From a bacterium (GTDB lineage: Bacteria; Patescibacteriota; Gracilibacteria; UBA1369; GCA-2718715), in the NCBI GenBank assembly GCA_030426295.1, contig JAUHYY010000011.1:1-15892 (forward strand): 15,892 bases of DNA. Reading direction: 5' to 3'. The position numbers and the translations under genes were made by a program. Shown piece by piece: positions 1 to 5,685 of this stretch. Under the pieces are notes generated by a model. The model did not search any database. It was not told the DNA's origin and saw only the letters and a program-made list of their open reading frames with translations. Numbering within the stretch: the stretch's first letter is position 1; each line of letters begins with the position of its first letter.

Positions 1-119
1 AAGCTATCTCCGACGACTTAATAGTTGTAACAAGCACTGTATATTACGACTTCAGAGGAAGAGAAAAAGAACTAGCAATATCAACAATTCTAACCGACTG
101 GAAAGAAGGACCACTTTAA
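1..119 (+). CDS. C-terminal end of a pseudopilin-like protein (partial, 5' end outside window)
   Basis: The frame starting at base 3 is open to a TAA at 117-119 and gives 38 residues. They begin AISDDLIVVTSTVYYDF and end with TDWKEGPL. A beta-strand pattern of alternating hydrophobic residues, then a Gly-Arg-Glu stretch and a late Trp, is what I expect at the C-terminus of minor pseudopilins of pilus or type II secretion systems. The stop lies 13 bases before the next prepilin gene on the same strand, so it is probably the upstream member of the same operon. The prepilin peptidase site would be outside the window, so family assignment rests on the tail pattern and on the neighbours only. Confidence 0.6.
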   Translation, partial: AISDDLIVVTSTVYYDFRGREKELAISTILTDWKEGPL

Positions 120-132
120 TAGTAAATAGCTA

Positions 133-795
133 ATGGCTAATAGCAAAAGTATGCAAAATATTACAAACAGAAAAGGTTTCACTCTAATGGAAATGGTAAT
201 CGCCATGAGCATATTCCTTATCTTTTTGACTGCAGTATTCAACACATTCATCACAATCACTGACACACAAAGAAAAGCTAATCTAAATCGTGAATCAGTT
301 GCTGAAGTTAGAGAACTAATTTCACTTATAACAGATGAAACCAAAGACAAAGCCTTAGACTATTCATGCTACACAGATGCTATTTGTAGTAATGGATTCG
401 ACGGCAGAAACGAAACAGACACAATCGCACTAATCAGTAAAAACGGACTAGAAAGAACTGTAATCAAAAAAAGATTCAACGAAGAAAAAAACATCTACGA
501 ACTTACGAATTACACTCAAACACGTCCAACACTTTCACAAGCCTGGCTAGCACCAGCAGCTGAAACACCAATGCACTCAGAGAACCTCAAACTACAACGA
601 GCACTATTCTTAGTAACTCCAAACGAAGATCCATTCGCAAACACACTTGAAGCAGCAGAAAACACAGCAATCCAATACCAACCGAATCTACATATAATTC
701 TAAACGTACAAAGAAAAGAAACCGAAGGTGAAACAGATCCTAATCCAATCGTTGTAGAGACATCTCTATCAAGCAGAATATATAACTCATTCTAA
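133..795 (+). CDS. Prepilin-type N-terminal cleavage/methylation domain protein (minor pseudopilin)
   Basis: The 220-residue protein has a classic type IV prepilin N-terminus: a short basic leader ending KG, then FTLMEMVIA. Prepilin peptidase should cut after Gly15 and methylate Phe16. Glu20 is the conserved Glu at +5 of the mature chain. Residues about 16-40 form one hydrophobic helix that acts both as membrane anchor and as the assembly core. The remaining 180 or so residues are a soluble, mostly polar domain with only two cysteines (about residues 79 and 85) that I do not recognise further. It would sit in the inner membrane until assembled into a pilus or pseudopilus. ATG 133 is used; ATG 151 (Met7) is also possible and neither has a Shine-Dalgarno sequence. 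The stop overlaps the next start as TAATG, so the two are probably translated together. Confidence 0.8.
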   Translation: MANSKSMQNITNRKGFTLMEMVIAMSIFLIFLTAVFNTFITITDTQRKANLNRESVAEVRELISLITDETKDKALDYSCYTDAICSNGFDGRNETDTIALISKNGLERTVIKKRFNEEKNIYELTNYTQTRPTLSQAWLAPAAETPMHSENLKLQRALFLVTPNEDPFANTLEAAENTAIQYQPNLHIILNVQRKETEGETDPNPIVVETSLSSRIYNSF

Positions 796-1802
796 TGGCC
801 AGAAAAGGTAACGCATTACTTATCGCAATCCTACTTACTTCAGTACTAACACTACTAACAGTAAGCCTATCTGAACTTGTAACAAGTGAAACAAGACAAC
901 TTGGAGTTATGATTCAAAACGGTAGAGCTCAATATCTAGCCGAAGGCGGAAGCGAAATCGCCCTATATAAAGTTCATCACAACGAACCAGGATTCGAATC
1001 AGAACTTAATAACGAAGCACTCAAACTAAACGACTCAAGCCAATTCTCATTCACAATCGACGCAAAAACAGCTCAACTACCAATCGTCGAAGACTACATT
1101 CGAGACCTAGCTGGAACACAAGTACCTCTAAGTGAAATTTTCGGCGAACTAGAAATAAACGAATCAGTTAGCATTCCCCTAGAAACAAAACAATTCGAAG
1201 TTGAATACTACCTACCTGTTGCACAAGAAGCACCTCAATCTGATCTCGACATTTTACTTTGGAAAATCTTTGGTCAATCAATTGCAGAAGAAGGCACTGA
1301 CTCCTTGAGTGAATTCTTACCGGCTGCGGCACCAGACCAAATCAACAACCCAAACTCAACAGCCGGTACAAGAGCCGACAACCCTGCATCATTCGGTACA
1401 GTTAGCTACGGATGGAACGGGGGCCTATTCTTCAAATTCTCAGATGGAGCCGAAATCGAAGATCAAAATGTAGACACATCAAGAGATCTAGTAGCAATTT
1501 CTGACTTCTTAGAAACTCACGAAAAAAACACCCTAGTAATCAAAAATGCCGTAAACCCAGGCCTACTAAATGTAAGCAGCCTAGACATCTCAATATTCGA
1601 AGCCTCTACAATCAAATATAGAATCTGCTCACCAAACTGCTCAAGCCCAAACACACGAACTGACGAAGGACTAGTCCCAGAATTCACAGCAATCTCATCA
1701 AGCGGTAAATTCGGCCAATCAGAAAAACAACTATTCACTTCAGTTAACCGAGAAGGATTCCTCCCAATATTCGACTTCTCTATTTATAGGACGGTGAATT
1801 AA
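795..1802 (+). CDS. GspK/PilX-like large minor pseudopilin
   Basis: The 335-residue protein begins with a basic RKG followed by a long hydrophobic helix (ALLIAILLTSVLTLLTVSL, residues 7-25). It then has RAQYLAEGGSEIALY (about 44-58), a pattern typical of PilX/GspK-like proteins, where the helix leads into an Ala-Glu-Gly/Ser element. If cleavage is after Gly5, the +5 residue is Ile10, not Glu. GspK-type pseudopilins also lack Glu+5, which in that family goes with a position at the pilus tip. The large soluble part (about residues 60-335) contains a CSPNC pair near residues 278-282 and no domain I can name. The start overlaps the upstream stop by one base (TAATG). Phe codons are almost all TTC (18 of 19). 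It is followed after 25 bases by the convergent recombinase gene. Confidence 0.7.
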   Translation: MARKGNALLIAILLTSVLTLLTVSLSELVTSETRQLGVMIQNGRAQYLAEGGSEIALYKVHHNEPGFESELNNEALKLNDSSQFSFTIDAKTAQLPIVEDYIRDLAGTQVPLSEIFGELEINESVSIPLETKQFEVEYYLPVAQEAPQSDLDILLWKIFGQSIAEEGTDSLSEFLPAAAPDQINNPNSTAGTRADNPASFGTVSYGWNGGLFFKFSDGAEIEDQNVDTSRDLVAISDFLETHEKNTLVIKNAVNPGLLNVSSLDISIFEASTIKYRICSPNCSSPNTRTDEGLVPEFTAISSSGKFGQSEKQLFTSVNREGFLPIFDFSIYRTVN

Positions 1803-1827
1803 TAACGATACGGGATATAAATAGGAC

Positions 1828-2631
1828 TTAAAGTGGACTTTGAATCTGACTTAAAGCTGAAGATGTAACCTTGGTATAAATTTGAGTAGTCGTTATCGAA
1901 CTATGCCCTAGGAGTTCTTGAATATACCTAAGATCAGTGCCCGCCTCAAGCATATGAGTGGCAAAACTATGCCTCAACGAATGGAAAGTAGCGTCTTTAA
2001 TAATACCAGCCCTCCGCATCGCATTCTTCAACACACATTGCAAACTCCTCACATGCAGCGACCCACCTCTTTCACTTAAAAACAAATATCCGTTTGGATT
2101 CCTACCCTTCACATAGACAAAAAGCTGATCTCTAATCTTACTCGGTAAAATAGTCATCCTATCTTTACCACCTTTCGAATTCCTCACATAAATTAGCCCC
2201 TTTTCAAAATCCAAATCCCGAATCCTCAATTTTGAGACCTCGCTAACTCTGAGGCCAGCCCCATAAGCAAGCGCCAAAATAAGCTTATGCTTAAAATTCT
2301 TCGTCACACTCAAAATTAAATAAATCTCTTTTTTAGTAAATACTACCAGCAATCTCTTCGATTTTTTTGGGAACTTAATCCTAATCCGACGCCCAGATTT
2401 CACTACATATCGATAATAAAACTTAATCGCATTCAAATATAAAGCCACTGTCTGAGAAGAAAGCCCTTCTCTTTGCTTACCAAGCAAATAACTCTTAATC
2501 GAACTTTCATCAACATTACTAGGATCCCCAACCTTCAAAAAATCCGTCACACAGTATTTATAGGATCGCAAAGTCTTATCAGAATACCCCCGCCATCTTA
2601 TCTCTTTCTCCAACCTTCTTATAGGATTCAT
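1828..2631 (-). CDS. Tyrosine recombinase / integrase (Xer/integron-integrase superfamily)
   Basis: This enzyme cuts and rejoins DNA at specific sites through a covalent 3'-phosphotyrosine. Residues are numbered from a TTG at 2637; using ATG 2631 removes two. An N-terminal SAM-like core-binding domain (about 5-82) is followed by the catalytic domain (about 97-265). All active-site residues are visible: Arg130 in GAGLRVSEV, Lys155 in SKGGKDR, His219-x-x-Arg222 in HSLRH, His245 in LGHSS, and nucleophile Tyr254 in IYTK. The protein ends IQSPL, like many Xer and integron-type recombinases. At about 267 residues it is shorter than usual XerC/D (about 300) and lacks the extra helix insert between the Lys loop and HxxR that marks classical IntI. 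I chose the ATG because a minus-strand -10-like GATAAT (2653-2658) leaves a short leader. It faces away from three cassette-like genes, so it may serve them. A stand-alone Xer or phage-type role remains possible. Confidence 0.9.
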   Translation of the reverse strand: MNPIRRLEKEIRWRGYSDKTLRSYKYCVTDFLKVGDPSNVDESSIKSYLLGKQREGLSSQTVALYLNAIKFYYRYVVKSGRRIRIKFPKKSKRLLVVFTKKEIYLILSVTKNFKHKLILALAYGAGLRVSEVSKLRIRDLDFEKGLIYVRNSKGGKDRMTILPSKIRDQLFVYVKGRNPNGYLFLSERGGSLHVRSLQCVLKNAMRRAGIIKDATFHSLRHSFATHMLEAGTDLRYIQELLGHSSITTTQIYTKVTSSALSQIQSPL

Positions 2632-2635
2632 ACCC

Positions 2636-2726
2636 AACTAGGTTCACAAAATATTATCAACAAAATAAAACGTTTACTTTAACCAAATCTAAACTTATCC
2701 TTAAAAAGCAACGCCAGAACCTAGTT
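2636..2726. repeat. 10-bp inverted repeat flanking the recombinase upstream region; candidate attI/operator
   Basis: AACTAGGTTC at 2636-2645 is exactly mirrored by GAACCTAGTT at 2717-2726. The left arm lies directly before the recombinase start, in its predicted leader. The right arm runs into AGTTATATAA (GTTATAT at 2724-2730), which resembles the GTTATAT/GTTATAA ends of the repeats downstream. Two readings are possible: paired recombinase-binding or autoregulatory sites, or an attI-like primary site with its crossover at G2724/T2725. The 71 bases between the arms are AT-rich and show no gene. Confidence 0.4.
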
Positions 2727-2745
2727 ATATAAAATTTCAAAAAAG

Positions 2746-2754
2746 TGGTAGAAT
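2746..2754 (+). promoter_or_regulatory. Extended -10 promoter element for the asparaginase-like gene
   Basis: TGGTAGAAT contains the TGn extension plus TAGAAT, one mismatch from TATAAT. It lies 28 bases before the start of the downstream gene. No good -35 box is seen at the expected distance, as is common for extended -10 promoters. The same TGGTATAAT form precedes the pilin operon at 9245-9253. If the integron reading is right, this promoter lies inside the first cassette. Confidence 0.5.
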
Positions 2755-2782
2755 CAAAAAGTCTTATGAAAAACCAAATATT

Positions 2783-3298
2783 ATGAGTAAATCAAAACTT
2801 CATTTCATCCTCACTGGTGGAACAATAGATTCATACTGGGATGGTGTAAAAGACACTGCAGTGCCACATGAAAAATCTATAATTCCAAATTTTGTTAAAT
2901 CATTGAAACTCTACGAAGATTGTGATTTTACAGAAGTATGCATGAAAGATAGTAGAGACCTAACAAATAATGATAGAAAAAAGTTACTCAAAGCAGTAAA
3001 AAATAGTAAAGCTGAAAGGATAATAATTACACATGGAACATATACATTACCTGACAGTGCAAGATTTATTGAAGCTAACTACAAAAAAGAGGATAAAGTT
3101 ATTATCTTCGTTTGTTCAATGATACCTTTATTTGGTTTTTCACCTACAGATGGGGGCTTTAATCTTGGCTACGCAGTAGCAAAATCACAAGAGTTAAAAG
3201 CAGGTGTTTATGTATGTATGAATGGAAGACTTTTTGAGCCTGATGAAGTAATGAAAACTTTAGCCGAAGGAAGATTCGGTTCGATATATACACAATAG
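2783..3298 (+). CDS. Single-domain asparaginase-like protein
   Basis: The 171-residue protein matches only the N-terminal domain of L-asparaginases (usually about 330 residues, two domains). Visible motifs are TGGTI (11-15, nucleophile position Thr14), KDSRD (55-59, the substrate-binding Ser region), THGT (83-86, second catalytic Thr86) and PTDGGFNL (121-128). The residue after Thr86 is Tyr87, where full-length asparaginases carry the catalytic Asp of HGTDT. The Lys partner cannot be placed with certainty (Lys134 or Lys139). It may therefore have another amidohydrolase or nucleotide-like substrate, or no asparaginase activity. No signal peptide is seen, so it is cytosolic. ATG 2783 is used; a preceding six-codon ORF from ATG 2766 ends in a TGA that overlaps it (ATGA). 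Phe codons are mostly TTT (7 of 10), unlike plus-strand neighbours, which suggests transfer. An attC-like repeat follows after 16 bases. Confidence 0.8.
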   Translation: MSKSKLHFILTGGTIDSYWDGVKDTAVPHEKSIIPNFVKSLKLYEDCDFTEVCMKDSRDLTNNDRKKLLKAVKNSKAERIIITHGTYTLPDSARFIEANYKKEDKVIIFVCSMIPLFGFSPTDGGFNLGYAVAKSQELKAGVYVCMNGRLFEPDEVMKTLAEGRFGSIYTQ

Positions 3299-3314
3299 TT
3301 TTTTTTGAAACTTT

Positions 3315-3415
3315 ACATAACAAACAACTAAACGGCTCATTTCATTCGCCCAAAACGCTTGTTGGTGTTAAAATTCTACCAACTTCGCGTCTTCGTTTAG
3401 TTGAGACCGTTATAT
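3315..3415 (+). repeat. attC-like structured repeat 1 (after the asparaginase-like gene)
   Basis: The ends are ACATAAC (3315-3321) and GTTATAT (3409-3415), which pair at 6 of 7 positions like R'' and R' of an integron attC site. Inside, after spacers of 3 and 5 bases, CAACTAAACG (3325-3334) pairs perfectly with CGTTTAGTTG (3394-3403), like L''/L'. The centre folds again: ACGC/GCGT (3355-3358, 3387-3390) and GTTGGT/ACCAAC (3361-3366, 3378-3383) with an 11-base loop. It shares GCTC-N-TCGCCCAAA (3335-3354) with the repeats after the next two genes. A plain MITE or a regulatory hairpin is the main alternative. Confidence 0.55.
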
Positions 3416-3428
3416 GATATATTGTAAT
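3401..3428 (+). promoter_or_regulatory. Candidate promoter of the first SLH gene
   Basis: TTGAGA (3401-3406, one mismatch to TTGACA) and TGTAAT (3423-3428, one mismatch to TATAAT) are 16 bases apart. The predicted transcript would start about 12 bases before ATG 3448. The -35 box lies in the right arm of repeat 1, so folding of that repeat could affect it. Confidence 0.4.
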
Positions 3429-3447
3429 AGCTTTTAACTTTCTACAA

Positions 3448-4578
3448 ATGAAAAAACTAATAATCTCAGCAATCATCGCTTCACTATTAATTCCAGTGAC
3501 GGCATTCGGAGCCTTTAGCGACGTTAACAGTTCTACCGACTACAACAACGCCATTCAGTGGATGACAGACAATGGAGTTATAGACGGCTATCCAGATGGT
3601 AGCTTTCAACCAGATAGATGTGTAAATAGAGTTGAAATGCTCAAAATGTTGTTTTTAGCAAATCAAACAGAACTTTACAGTCAAGAAGGTACGGCTGGCT
3701 CACATTACTACGATGATTTCTTCTCAGACACAGATACTAATGAATGGTATTGGCCTTACCTAAATACCGCATTACGAAATGGCGTTGTTGAAGGCTACTC
3801 TGACGGAACATTTAAACCTTCTCAATGTGTAAACAGAGTTGAGGCAATCAAAATGGCCATACTAGAATTTAATGACGGTCAAATTCCAAGTTACGAAGAA
3901 GGACTATGGTCATTTGCAGATGTAAATAGATCTGAATGGTATGGCCAATATATTGTACCTGCCTTATTCAACAATCTACTTGGCACACAGCATATGACAA
4001 CAGCTTCACCTAGTTCAGTTGAAGGTGCAAATTTCTATCCAGGTGATTCTATGACTAGAAAAGAAGTCGCCGAAATGCTTTACAGAATGAAAGCTGTACG
4101 AGATAACGGTGCAGAAAAATATAGTACTTCAATCATACCAAGTGCGATAATCCAAATAACTGAAACTAATAATTACACAAATTCAGAATTCGATTTAAGC
4201 TTCGACATACCTAGTGGGTGGTCTATCACAGAAGAAGCTGAAGTACCCCAAGGTGACCTAACTCAACTTAGAGTTACTTTAAGGCCAAATAACAACGGAA
4301 ATGTTGCAGTTTCAATAAATACCCCACCAATTGAAACAGGCTACCCGGGATTAACAATAGAAGATGGTTTCGATAGAAACATTAATGGACTAACTCTTCA
4401 GAATTCTGTTCTAATGAGCAATGATGAAACTGGAATTTTAATATCAAAAGATAGTTACTATAAAAATGAATCCGACTGGTCAAGTCACATCGAATTCTTA
4501 TTTTCTGCACCGCAAGGAACAAACTTTGATGGCTATCTCCCAGATTACTACAAAGTCCTAGACTCTATTGTCTACTAA
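3448..4578 (+). CDS. Secreted three-SLH-repeat surface protein with C-terminal PsbP-like domain
   Basis: The 376-residue protein starts with a Sec signal peptide (MKKLIISAIIASLLIPVTAF), likely cut after Gly21. Three S-layer homology repeats follow: about 22-70 (DGYPDGSFQPD, NRVEMLKML), 92-140 (EGYSDGTFKPS, NRVEAIKMA) and 155-215 (ANFYPGDSMTRKEVAEML). SLH trimers bind secondary cell-wall polymers and hold proteins at the surface. Residues about 235-376 form a separate domain with EFDLSFDIPSGW and a final YYKVLDSIVY, a pattern I associate with PsbP/Mog1-like folds; its function is unknown. It is preceded by attC-like repeat 1 and followed, 18 bases after the stop, by repeat 2. The next gene is a shorter paralog. 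No Shine-Dalgarno sequence is seen. Codon choice is mixed between T- and C-ending. Confidence 0.85.
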   Translation: MKKLIISAIIASLLIPVTAFGAFSDVNSSTDYNNAIQWMTDNGVIDGYPDGSFQPDRCVNRVEMLKMLFLANQTELYSQEGTAGSHYYDDFFSDTDTNEWYWPYLNTALRNGVVEGYSDGTFKPSQCVNRVEAIKMAILEFNDGQIPSYEEGLWSFADVNRSEWYGQYIVPALFNNLLGTQHMTTASPSSVEGANFYPGDSMTRKEVAEMLYRMKAVRDNGAEKYSTSIIPSAIIQITETNNYTNSEFDLSFDIPSGWSITEEAEVPQGDLTQLRVTLRPNNNGNVAVSINTPPIETGYPGLTIEDGFDRNINGLTLQNSVLMSNDETGILISKDSYYKNESDWSSHIEFLFSAPQGTNFDGYLPDYYKVLDSIVY

Positions 4579-4596
4579 GCTTATTCACAATTCATC

Positions 4597-4677
4597 ATAT
4601 AACAGCGGTATATTCAGCTCGGCTTCGCCTCGCCCAAATGCAATCAAGAAAACATGCTACAACTTCAAACGTTATAA
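4597..4677 (+). repeat. attC-like structured repeat 2 (after the first SLH gene)
   Basis: The ends ATATAAC (4597-4603) and GTTATAA (4671-4677) pair at 6 of 7 positions. After the left end come AACAGC, TATTC (4611-4615), GCTC (4617-4620), a small GGC-TTC-GCC hairpin (4621-4629) and TCGCCCAAA (4630-4638). The AACAGC...TATTC part is shared with repeat 3, and GCTC...TCGCCCAAA with repeat 1. I see no strong inner L''/L' pairing, so this copy is less well formed than repeat 1. Confidence 0.45.
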
Positions 4678-4692
4678 ATTAACAACCGCACT

Positions 4693-5415
4693 ATGAAAAA
4701 AATCCTTATCTTAGTTTTGACACTAACATTTTTTGTTTCTAATTCGGCATACGCAAATTTTTCCGACATTTCAAAGTACAAAGAAGGTACATTCAGCACA
4801 TTTATAACTTGGCTTGAAGATCAAGGTGTAGTCCAAGGATACAACGACGGAACGTTTAAACCAGAGAACAAAATTAACCGCGCGGAATTTTTAAAAATGC
4901 TATATGAAACGATCGGAATGGAAGGAGCTGAAACAACATCGCCATTCCCAGACGTACCTTCAAACGAGTGGTACACAAAATATGTAAAGGAAGCCTACGC
5001 CACAGGCGTTGTTGAAGGATACCCAGACGGATATTTTCGCCCGGAAAACTATATAAACTTTGCAGAAGCATCAAAAATAGTAATGAATGGATTTTTCGAC
5101 GTCGACAGTCTTTATGACGACGAATATAAACCATGCGGTTATGATTTAACTGCTTATCCAAGTATAAACACAGCAGCTTGGTATTGGAAATATATTCACG
5201 TCTCTGATGAACTATGTATGTTGCAATACGATATAACTCCAAAAGTATGGGAATTTAGAGGAGGTGATCCTGTTCCATACGGAATAGATTTCAACCCTGG
5301 AGCTGATATTACTCGAGCCGATATGGCAGCACTACTTTACATTGCTAAAGCGGTAAAAGATAACGGCATAAAAAAATACAATAGCCTGTCAATGTTCCCA
5401 GCAGACATTAATTGA
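4693..5415 (+). CDS. Secreted three-SLH-repeat surface protein (short paralog)
   Basis: The 240-residue protein has a Sec signal peptide (MKKILILVLTLTFFVSNSAYA, cut after Ala21) and three SLH repeats: about 22-70 (QGYNDGTFKPE, NRAEFLKML), 85-133 (EGYPDGYFRPE, INFAEASKI) and 155-220 (IDFNPGADITRADMAALL). It ends shortly after the third repeat, so it lacks the C-terminal domain of its neighbour. The segment AKAVKDNGIKKYNS after repeat three matches KAVRDNGAEKYSTS at the same place in the upstream protein, which shows the two are paralogs. It would bind the cell wall or S-layer without an added effector domain. The second repeat has Phe in place of the usual Arg in its TRAE-like motif. TATAAA at 4673-4678 could be a weak -10 box, but I see no -35. 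A terminator-like hairpin follows the stop. Confidence 0.85.
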   Translation: MKKILILVLTLTFFVSNSAYANFSDISKYKEGTFSTFITWLEDQGVVQGYNDGTFKPENKINRAEFLKMLYETIGMEGAETTSPFPDVPSNEWYTKYVKEAYATGVVEGYPDGYFRPENYINFAEASKIVMNGFFDVDSLYDDEYKPCGYDLTAYPSINTAAWYWKYIHVSDELCMLQYDITPKVWEFRGGDPVPYGIDFNPGADITRADMAALLYIAKAVKDNGIKKYNSLSMFPADIN

Positions 5416-5419
5416 TAAA

Positions 5420-5460
5420 GAATTTTGGCTCACAAAATTCACCCCTTTTTCCCCTCTTTT
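5420..5460 (+). terminator. Terminator-like hairpin after the second SLH gene
   Basis: GAATTTT (5420-5426) and AAAATTC (5434-5440) form a perfect 7-bp stem with loop GGCTCAC. They are followed by a pyrimidine-rich tail with T-runs (5445-5449 and 5457-5460). It starts right after the TGATAA stop. The stem is AT-rich, so it may be weak, but its place and tail fit an intrinsic terminator. Confidence 0.5.
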
Positions 5461-5515
5461 GCTCGCCAAAACAAATCCAATTTGCCTGTTATTATTGAAA
5501 AGCTGTTCTACTATC

Positions 5516-5592
5516 GCCTAACAGCAAAATATTCGGTTATCTCGCTCCGCTTATTCACCAACAGTGGTTGAAAGTTCCACTTCTTGGTATAT
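5516..5592 (+). repeat. attC-like structured repeat 3 (degenerate right end), upstream of ftsK
   Basis: GCCTAAC (5516-5522) fits the integron R'' consensus RYYYAAC exactly. AACAGC and TATTC (5521-5526, 5530-5534) match repeat 2, and GCTC...ATTCACCAA (5544-5561) matches repeat 1. An inner AGTGG/CCACT stem lies at 5563-5567 and 5577-5581. The right end is GGTATAT (5586-5592), similar in sequence and place to GTTATAT of repeat 1 but pairing with the left end at only 3 of 7 positions. It may be the decayed last site of the array. The 5416-5685 gap holds no gene; besides this repeat and the terminator it has AT-rich promoter sequence. Confidence 0.4.
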
Positions 5593-5644
5593 GATCAATT
5601 TACCCAAAAACACCAATTATCTATTATCTATCGGTTATTTGTAT

Positions 5645-5650
5645 TATAAT
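5645..5650 (+). promoter_or_regulatory. Candidate -10 box for ftsK
   Basis: A consensus TATAAT lies 35 bases before ATG 5686. No convincing -35 box or TGn extension is seen, and the surrounding sequence is very AT-rich, so the match is only suggestive. Confidence 0.35.
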
Positions 5651-5685
5651 ATTATTAAGTAATCATTGATCAACTTTTTTACCCT

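Noticed and set aside
119..142. TAATAGTAAATAGCTAATGGCTAATAGC-like short repetition around the start of the second prepilin gene
   Set aside because: It is short and simple AT-rich sequence that partly encodes the N-terminus; no second copy was seen in the window.
2473..2682. Plus-strand open frame of 69 codons opposite the recombinase
   Set aside because: It is antisense to a protein with all catalytic residues intact and has no recognisable features.
3299..3306. Run of eight T directly after the asparaginase-like stop, as a possible intrinsic terminator
   Set aside because: No hairpin precedes it; the hairpin in this gap lies downstream of the T-run.
4874..5242. Minus-strand open frame of 122 codons opposite the second SLH gene
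   Set aside because: It is a shadow of the SLH repeats, with no plausible domain or start signal.
5563..5581. AGTGG...CCACT stem-loop resembling a tRNA T-arm
   Set aside because: The loop has nine bases and lacks the TTCRA core; no acceptor or anticodon arms are nearby.
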